From positions 1-57,618 of the forward strand of contig URFF01000003.1 in the NCBI GenBank assembly GCA_900546995.1: a DNA stretch of 57,618 nucleotides, given 5' to 3'. The DNA comes from an uncultured Sutterella sp. (GTDB taxonomy: Bacteria; Pseudomonadota; Gammaproteobacteria; Burkholderiales; Burkholderiaceae_F). Position numbers and translations under genes: made by a program. The notes beneath the pieces are model-generated. The model did not search any database. It saw only the letters and a program-made list of their open reading frames with translations, and was not told the DNA's origin. This document shows, piece after piece, positions 52,414-57,618 of the stretch; the first letter of the stretch is position 1, and each line of letters opens with the position of its first letter.

Positions 52414-52498
52414 TGGTGCGGCCGATGAGAGTCGAACTCATATGGATTGCTCCGCCACCCCCTCAAGATGGTGCGTCTACCAATTTCGCCACGGCCGC
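52414..52498 (-). tRNA. tRNA-Leu (anticodon GAG)
   Basis: This 85-nt class II tRNA on the minus strand has acceptor GCGGCCG pairing with CGGCCGC, the D-loop GAAATTGGTAGACGC typical of tRNA-Leu, and anticodon loop TTGAGGG giving GAG (decodes CUC/CUU). A variable arm and the T arm TGAG-TTCGACT-CTCA follow, and CCA is encoded. Directly downstream of secG, as in other Burkholderiales, and probably cotranscribed. Confidence 0.95.
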
Positions 52499-52545
52499 GA
52501 AATCTTTTCGTTCAAGCGGTTTCCGCCGAACTGAGGGAACGTATT

Positions 52546-52917
52546 TTAGCGCGGAATGGCACCAGATTGCGAGCCCGGAACAGTATTATTTTGCGTATTT
52601 GTTTGATCTGCGTCAACAGATTGCGTTTGTTCTACCGTTCCCAAGACACCAGTGGTCGGAACCGGGGCTTTTTTGAAAGCACCGGAGCCCAACGTGAGGG
52701 CGATCGTTGCCAAGAAAAAGAGCGTGGCAGCCACTGCCGTTGAACGAGACAGGAAGTTAGCCGAACCGGATGCACCGAACAAAGAGCCACTCGCACCGCT
52801 ACCGAAAGCGGCACCCAAGTCAGCACCCTTGCCGTGCTGCAACAAAACCAAAATGATCACAGCGATCGCGGAGACGATTTGAACCACGATAGCGATCGAG
52901 ACCAAAAGAGACGACAT
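52546..52917 (-). CDS. secG: Protein translocase subunit SecG
   Basis: SecG is the small accessory subunit of the SecYEG inner-membrane channel. The 123-residue protein has two transmembrane helices: VSIAIVVQIVSAIAVIILVL (about residues 6-25) and STAVAATLFFLATIALTLG (about 59-77). They are joined by the conserved loop LLQHGKGADLGAAFGSGASG with LFGASGSANFLSR. The Gln/Asn/Thr-rich C-terminal tail is typical of betaproteobacteria. It lies 40 bases after tpiA and 47 before tRNA-Leu, all on the minus strand. Confidence 0.95.
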   Translation of the reverse strand: MSSLLVSIAIVVQIVSAIAVIILVLLQHGKGADLGAAFGSGASGSLFGASGSANFLSRSTAVAATLFFLATIALTLGSGAFKKAPVPTTGVLGTVEQTQSVDADQTNTQNNTVPGSQSGAIPR

Positions 52918-52957
52918 GTTTGTCTTCCTTTAACGATAAATATCTAAAAATTTTAAA

Positions 52958-53722
52958 CTAGTTGCATTCTGCGCATTCACAGATTGCTAAAAAATCCTGG
53001 GCTTTAAGCGAAGCACCACCCACCAATGCGCCATCAATATCTTCTTGGGCGAAAAGCGCTTTGGCGTTACCGGCCTTGACACTGCCGCCGTAAAGAATTC
53101 GAACGGCCTGAGCGGCTTCCTCATCAACCTGAGCGAGCACTTGACGAAGCGCGGCATGAACAGCTTGGGCGTCTTCGGGGCTAGCACTTTTACCGGTGCC
53201 GATCGCCCAGACGGGTTCATAGGCGAGAGCGCCTGCCACAAGCGGCGCGATACCGGCCGCATCCAGGACAGCCTTTAATTGGCGGCTCACGACGTCAATG
53301 GTGTGTCCCGCTTCACGCTCGGCAAGTGTTTCACCGACGCAAACAATCGGCATCACACCGTTTTCAAAAGCGCGTTTGACTTTTTCGGCCACCGTTTCAT
53401 CGGTTTCACCGAAAAGTGTGCGTCGTTCCGAGTGACCGAGAATTACCAAGTCACAGCCGATATCGGCAAGCATCTGAGCGGATACTTCACCCGTATAGGC
53501 GCCTTTTTCGTATTGAGCGCAGTTTTGGGCTCCAACCATCGTCGTACTTGTCGACAAGCCTTCAATCATCTGGGGCAGATAAACGCTCGGGGCGCAAACC
53601 GCCGTGTCGCAAACCGCCTGCGTCGTTCTGAGAGCGGGCAAAGCAGCCTGGAGCCACTCGGCGTTGGCCTTGTAGCTTCCATTCATCTTCCAATTGGCAA
53701 CAACAAAAGTCTTACGACCCAT
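52958..53722 (-). CDS. tpiA: Triosephosphate isomerase
   Basis: TpiA interconverts dihydroxyacetone phosphate and glyceraldehyde 3-phosphate in glycolysis and gluconeogenesis. The 254 residues show VVANWKMNGS with the catalytic Lys, VILGHSERR with the electrophilic His, and LAYEPVWAIGTGKSASPEDA with the catalytic Glu and loop 6. The phosphate-binding YGGSVKAGNAKAL and GALVGGASLKAQDF follow. It heads the tpiA-secG-tRNA-Leu unit. Confidence 0.97.
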   Translation of the reverse strand: MGRKTFVVANWKMNGSYKANAEWLQAALPALRTTQAVCDTAVCAPSVYLPQMIEGLSTSTTMVGAQNCAQYEKGAYTGEVSAQMLADIGCDLVILGHSERRTLFGETDETVAEKVKRAFENGVMPIVCVGETLAEREAGHTIDVVSRQLKAVLDAAGIAPLVAGALAYEPVWAIGTGKSASPEDAQAVHAALRQVLAQVDEEAAQAVRILYGGSVKAGNAKALFAQEDIDGALVGGASLKAQDFLAICECAECN

Positions 53723-53824
53723 GATATTGAGTTCCGAAACAAATAAAGCACATTATTTTAACGGATTGACAGCAAAAAACAAAGCGTTTTTTCAACGACT
53801 TGTTTCAATTCGCCCGAAGTTTGT

Positions 53825-55519
53825 TCAATCGCTTTGGAGTTGCTCAACGACAAGCTGAATATTGCGCCTTCCCATCCATTCATTGATTTCAGGGCGATAA
53901 GCCAAAACGGCGCGAGATGGGATCTCGGCGGCTCGTCTAAAGTAAATCGCACTAAAACGCATGCCGTCAGGCATTTCCAGGGCAAGCTTCAAATGACCGC
54001 CCTTTAAGGCTGTTTGACGCAGCACTTTAAATTCATTGGCAAAAAGAGGCGGTAAAAAGCCCTGTCCCCAACTTTGGGCATTGATGGCATCAATAAGCGA
54101 CTCGTTGATTTCTTCCGAACTCAAAGCTCCGTCGACCAACACATGTCGCTCAAAGGTATCGGGATCGGTATTTTCCGTGACAACGTCTTCAAAGGCTTGC
54201 GTGAAAGCGTCAAGGGCGTCGGCTTGAATCGTCAGGCCCGCTGCCATCGCGTGTCCGCCGAACTTCCTAATAATGCCAGGGGCCTTTTTCGTCACCAGAT
54301 CGAGCATGTCGCGCAAATGCACGCCTTCAATGGAACGGCCCGACCCTTTGAGTTCACCTTCACCCGCATTGGCAAAAGCGACTGTCGGTCGATGGCGGCT
54401 GTCTTTGACACGACTGGCGACCAGGCCCACAATACCTTGATGCCAACCGGGCTCGAATAGGGTGATGGTATGTCGATCGGTGAAATCTTCCCGATTTAAT
54501 AGCATGCGGGCGTCCCACTGCATGTTGAGTTCCAACTCACGACGCTCGCGGTTAAATTCATCGAGTTTTTGAGCGAAGTCTCTCGCAGCCGAGGGATCAT
54601 CGCTAATTAAACATTCAATGCCGGCATTCATTAAATCAAGACGTCCGGCCGCATTGATCCGAGGAGCGATCACAAAGCCGAAGTCTCGGGCTTTGGCTTG
54701 TGCCAAGGGGCGACCTGCGACTTCAAATAACGCGGCAAGACCGGGGTGCGTTAATCCTCGGCGAATCAGATTTAACCCTTGCTCTACCAAAATTCGATTA
54801 TTGCGGTCTAATTTCACCACGTCGGCAACAGTGCCGAGCGCCACAAGGTCCACCAAGGCATTGAGTTTGGGCTGAGTTTGTTGCGTGAAGCGCCCCCGTG
54901 CGCGAAGTTCCGCGCGAAGGGCCATCAACACATAAAACATCACACCGACGCCAGCCAAGTTTTTACTGGGAAAGTCACACCCCGGTGTGTTGGGGTTGAC
55001 AATGCACTGCGCCGCAGGAAGGGTTTGGCCAGCCAGGTGATGGTCCGTAATGATGACTTGAATCCCTAGTTCAGAGGCACGCTTAACGCCTTCAATACTC
55101 GCGATTCCGTTATCGACCGTGAGGATAACATCGGGGGTGTGCTTGGCGGCAAGATCGACAATTTCCGGCGTCAAACCGTAACCGTAAATGAAACGATCGG
55201 GGACGATGTAGTCAACCCTAGCCCCCATGGCTCGTAAACCGCGAATGGCAACGGCGCAAGCCGTAGCGCCGTCACAGTCATAGTCTGCTACCACCATGAT
55301 CTTTTTATTTTGATCAATCGCATCGGCTAAGAGTTTGGCTGCCTCCGTGGTGCCGGCAAGTGTTTGCGGTGCCAACATCGCACGCCAATCGGGTTTGAGG
55401 TCTTCAACGCTTTCAATGCCTCGGGCAGCTAAAACACGAGCCATCGCAGGGCTAAACCCTTCTTCTTGAAGGTGTCGAGCAATGGCCGGGCTAAAAGGCC
55501 TTTCGATAAACGTGGTCAT
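53825..55519 (-). CDS. recJ: Single-stranded-DNA-specific 5'-3' exonuclease RecJ
   Basis: RecJ degrades single-stranded DNA 5' to 3' in RecF-pathway recombination and mismatch repair. The DHH-family metal motifs are all visible: VVADYDCDGATACAVAI, ILTVDNGIAS, VIITDHHLAGQ, and LVDLVALGTVADVVKL with the following Asn-Arg. The DHHA1 domain has KGSGRSIEGVHLRDML and KFGGHAMAAGLTIQ. The length (564 residues) fits bacterial RecJ. The start ATG overlaps the stop of the upstream gene (ATGA), so translation is coupled. Confidence 0.96.
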   Translation of the reverse strand: MTTFIERPFSPAIARHLQEEGFSPAMARVLAARGIESVEDLKPDWRAMLAPQTLAGTTEAAKLLADAIDQNKKIMVVADYDCDGATACAVAIRGLRAMGARVDYIVPDRFIYGYGLTPEIVDLAAKHTPDVILTVDNGIASIEGVKRASELGIQVIITDHHLAGQTLPAAQCIVNPNTPGCDFPSKNLAGVGVMFYVLMALRAELRARGRFTQQTQPKLNALVDLVALGTVADVVKLDRNNRILVEQGLNLIRRGLTHPGLAALFEVAGRPLAQAKARDFGFVIAPRINAAGRLDLMNAGIECLISDDPSAARDFAQKLDEFNRERRELELNMQWDARMLLNREDFTDRHTITLFEPGWHQGIVGLVASRVKDSRHRPTVAFANAGEGELKGSGRSIEGVHLRDMLDLVTKKAPGIIRKFGGHAMAAGLTIQADALDAFTQAFEDVVTENTDPDTFERHVLVDGALSSEEINESLIDAINAQSWGQGFLPPLFANEFKVLRQTALKGGHLKLALEMPDGMRFSAIYFRRAAEIPSRAVLAYRPEINEWMGRRNIQLVVEQLQSD

Positions 55520-56634
55520 TGACTGGCTCCCGAGACAGTTTCTTTTAAAAGCGGTTGAACATCCAATGGTTTTTTCTTTTTAAATTTTGAAAGAAACCCT
55601 TTGGCACCGGTTTCTGATTGGGCGATGACGGTGTGAGAGTCCACTTCACCCGTTGCTACTAAAACCAAACGGGAACAGCGCCGTTTTTTGGCTTCTTGCG
55701 CTAAAGCGGCCATTCTTTCAAAAAGGGCCGGTAACTTTTCTCGCCACTGATTCCACTCGCCTGTGCGATAGCTTTCATACAAATCGTCAAGTTCGACAAC
55801 CAAATCGCCTTCGGGGGCCTCGGGCCAATGATCCGCCACCGGGACGGTTCTGAAATTTAAGAGTCCCGCGTTTTGTGCCCATCCCCAAACGTAGGAGTGA
55901 TCGCTCATTACCGCACGCAGTGTGGAGGTTTTCAGTAAATGACGCCGAGAGCCACCATCAGGCCAGAAGGTATCAACCGTTTCTTGCCCGAGCGAACCTC
56001 TGGCGACATTCACCGGATGCGATTGCAGCACGCTTCGAAAATCGTTAATTAAGGCATGAAAACGTTCAGTCTTTTCACCTTCAATAGCGTTTTCAGAATA
56101 AACACGGTGATTTTGAGCGCACCAAGGGCGAACATTTATCGCCCAATCGTCTTTACGGGTGAGATACCACCGATCAGCCCATTGCTGGAGTTGAAAACCG
56201 TGCCGTCTGGCCGCGGCCAAAATGTCATCGTGCAGTTGATCTCGTTCGGTAGAGGTGAGTTCCTCTTGCGGCGCTTCGGTGAGAAGACCTGCCGGCGTTT
56301 CTTTTAGATGAACACTCCAAAGTCGCCACGTTTCGGTTCCCATGGCGGGGCCCCCATCGGCTTCCCATTCGAAAGCGGCCATCTCTGGCATGCTTTTCGT
56401 TTTGGATAGCACTTCCCAAAGCCAGAGTAGGTGAGTGGCGCCTGCCAATACCGGCGTTTGCACGAGCCTTTGTTCTAAAACAGGCTCAGCGCCTTCAAAA
56501 AGGGTTGCAAGAGCCGAGAAATCCGCTCCTTGAATCGCTTCATCCCAGACATTTTCCGGCACTCGCAGACCGGGTACTAAAAAGTAAACAGAATTCATTG
56601 CCCCAAAAGACCGCCAACTGAATTTGAGCGGCAT
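55516..56634 (-). CDS. Conserved hypothetical upstream of recJ (COG4255-like)
   Basis: The protein has 372 residues, or 360 if the second ATG (56598, MNSVYFLVPGLRVPENVWDE) is used, which starts where related proteins do. Family-like signatures are LTEAPQEELTSTERDQLHDD.., WADRWYLTRKDD, LQSHPVNVARGSLGQ, and TFWPDGG (the W-x-x-G-G site). GDLVVELDDLYESYRTGEWN lies towards the end. These resemble the betaproteobacterial conserved proteins next to recJ that are sometimes labelled phosphoglycerate-mutase-related. I would not assign an enzymatic activity. It overlaps recJ by 4 bases. The C-terminus is Lys-rich (KFKKKKPLD), and no signal peptide is evident. Confidence 0.7.
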   Translation of the reverse strand: MPLKFSWRSFGAMNSVYFLVPGLRVPENVWDEAIQGADFSALATLFEGAEPVLEQRLVQTPVLAGATHLLWLWEVLSKTKSMPEMAAFEWEADGGPAMGTETWRLWSVHLKETPAGLLTEAPQEELTSTERDQLHDDILAAARRHGFQLQQWADRWYLTRKDDWAINVRPWCAQNHRVYSENAIEGEKTERFHALINDFRSVLQSHPVNVARGSLGQETVDTFWPDGGSRRHLLKTSTLRAVMSDHSYVWGWAQNAGLLNFRTVPVADHWPEAPEGDLVVELDDLYESYRTGEWNQWREKLPALFERMAALAQEAKKRRCSRLVLVATGEVDSHTVIAQSETGAKGFLSKFKKKKPLDVQPLLKETVSGASQ

Positions 56635-56796
56635 TTCCCATTAATAAATAATGGCTGAAATTATACGGTAGTCGCCTTTAAAGCCGAGTTGAATGTTCTT
56701 TGTCGTTAGGCTAATTGGGACTGATTCTCGGTATGCATTTTCTTTTTCGGTCGGCGTAGACTTCGCTCAACTTGAAAGGTTAAAGAAAGTAAAACG

Positions 56797-57618
56797 ATGT
56801 CAGACGAAAATTCTCCAGAAGTGATCGCCAAAGACCGTGCGCTTTCAAGCCACGGTAAAGGCGATAGTCTTTATAACCACGCCGCCCGTCAGGTGAAATC
56901 CAGTGTCTTGGGGTTGGCGGTAGTTTTAACACTCGGCTTTTCCGCAGTGGAATTGATCGGTGGTTTAATGAGTGGGTCGCTTGCCTTGATCGGTGATGCC
57001 GGTCACATGGCAACGGACTCTGCTAGTCTTTTGTTTGCGCTTGTTGCCAACTGGTTGGCCCGAGAAGGGGCGGACAGCCACCACTCTTTCGGGCACGCCC
57101 GTATCGAAGTGCTTGCGGCCTTTATCAATGCGTTGGTGATGTTCTTGGTGATTGGTTGGATTTGTTATGAAGCGATTGATCGCTTGGCAAACCCGACAGA
57201 AGTCTCCGGCGCAAGTGTGATGCTTATTGCCGCAATCGGTATGGTGGTCAATGTGGGGGTGGCGTTAACGCTTTCGCGTGATCGGGAAAATGTCAATACC
57301 CGTGCGGCCCTTGTTCACGTGATGGGTGACCTTTTGGGATCGGTTGCCGCGATTGTTTCGGGTGCTGTTATTTATTTCGGAGGTCCCACCATTGTGGACC
57401 CGATTCTTTCGCTTTTGATCTGCGCCTTGGTTGCTCACGCTGCCTGGGGCGTTTTAAAAGAAACGACACCGGTGTTGCTTGATGCCGTTCCCGAAGGCAT
57501 TCGCTACGATGAAGTGGGTGAGGTGATCGCTAAAACCCCCGGTGTGCTCAGTGTGCATGATTTGCATGTTTGGATTATGAGCCCGGGGCAAAATCCAAAC
57601 ATGCAAATCATGCAAGAT
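56797..57618 (+). CDS. Cation diffusion facilitator (zinc efflux), 3'-truncated
   Basis: This partial gene (274 codons to the window end) encodes a CzcD/ZitB-type zinc (or cobalt/cadmium) exporter of the inner membrane. The metal-binding H-x3-D sites are in IGDAGHMATDSASLLFAL and LVHVMGDLLGSVAAI, and six hydrophobic helices are visible. SHHSFGHARIEVLAAFINAL and GPTIVDPILSLLIC are family hallmarks. A cytoplasmic C-terminal domain begins at VLLDAVPEGIRYDEVGEVI and reaches GVLSVHDLHVWIMSPGQ. After that Gln the last nine codons (NPNMQIMQD) do not fit the family and are the second arm of a fold-back inverted repeat, so the true 3' sequence is probably not represented. A ribosome binding site (GAAAGG region) precedes ATG 56797. 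Confidence 0.9.
   Translation, partial: MSDENSPEVIAKDRALSSHGKGDSLYNHAARQVKSSVLGLAVVLTLGFSAVELIGGLMSGSLALIGDAGHMATDSASLLFALVANWLAREGADSHHSFGHARIEVLAAFINALVMFLVIGWICYEAIDRLANPTEVSGASVMLIAAIGMVVNVGVALTLSRDRENVNTRAALVHVMGDLLGSVAAIVSGAVIYFGGPTIVDPILSLLICALVAHAAWGVLKETTPVLLDAVPEGIRYDEVGEVIAKTPGVLSVHDLHVWIMSPGQNPNMQIMQD
57554..57614. repeat. Perfect 23-bp inverted repeat with 15-nt loop at window end
   Basis: 57554-57576 and 57592-57614 are exact reverse complements, separated by ATGAGCCCGGGGCAA. The second arm replaces the expected continuation of the CDF protein. Confidence 0.85.

Overview
The window looks like a chromosomal stretch of a gut-type betaproteobacterium. The gene orders prfB-lysS and tpiA-secG-tRNA-Leu, and the recJ neighbour of a COG4255-like type, are typical of Burkholderiales. 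A DcuC-family C4-dicarboxylate carrier, a secreted choloylglycine-hydrolase-family enzyme, three autotransporters and the moderate GC content point to Sutterellaceae (Sutterella/Parasutterella/Turicimonas-like). That placement is inference from gene content, not a phylogeny.

Layout. 1-2.4 kb: a classical autotransporter that begins at the window edge and has a C8 tract just before its signal peptide. 2.4-4.2 kb: a small accessory patch with a lone HicB-like antitoxin, a DUF1902-type antitoxin overlapping a hicA toxin gene broken by a TAG codon, a 15-bp direct repeat and tRNA-Arg(CCU). 4.2-9.1 kb: topoisomerase IV (parE, parC), then a 50-residue Cys-rich membrane peptide behind a near-consensus Fur box. 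9.1-11.4 kb: a second autotransporter (minus strand). 11.7-20.3 kb: a spermidine-synthase-like protein, a large SNF2 helicase, prfB with its programmed +1 frameshift, lysS and a Nudix hydrolase. 20.5-28.4 kb: transport and hydrolysis genes, namely a DcuC-family carrier, a rhodanese plus choloylglycine-hydrolase-family pair, two EamA permeases, an AbgA-like amidohydrolase and a PepT-like M20 peptidase.

28.4-51.4 kb is dominated by a single 22-kb reading frame for a giant autotransporter (about 7,480 residues if complete). Its ESPR-type extended signal peptide start (28934) lies in a different frame from the passenger. The two frames meet at a G7 tract (29034-29040), and one extra G would join the ESPR, the hydrophobic signal core and the passenger into one perfect frame. 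The sequence therefore reads as a phase-variable giant adhesin in the OFF state, or as a homopolymer sequencing error. The passenger is built of about 16 diverged modules of two alternating types, followed by a compositionally different translocator barrel.

51.5-57.6 kb: a small unknown gene, an orphan double-HTH protein, tRNA-Leu(GAG), secG, tpiA, recJ with its overlapping upstream gene, and the 5' part of a CDF zinc transporter. The window ends in a long perfect fold-back inverted repeat, which may be an assembly artefact.

The general picture is housekeeping DNA interrupted by surface-exposed, switchable adhesins and small toxin-antitoxin remnants, with nutrient-scavenging transporters and hydrolases in between.
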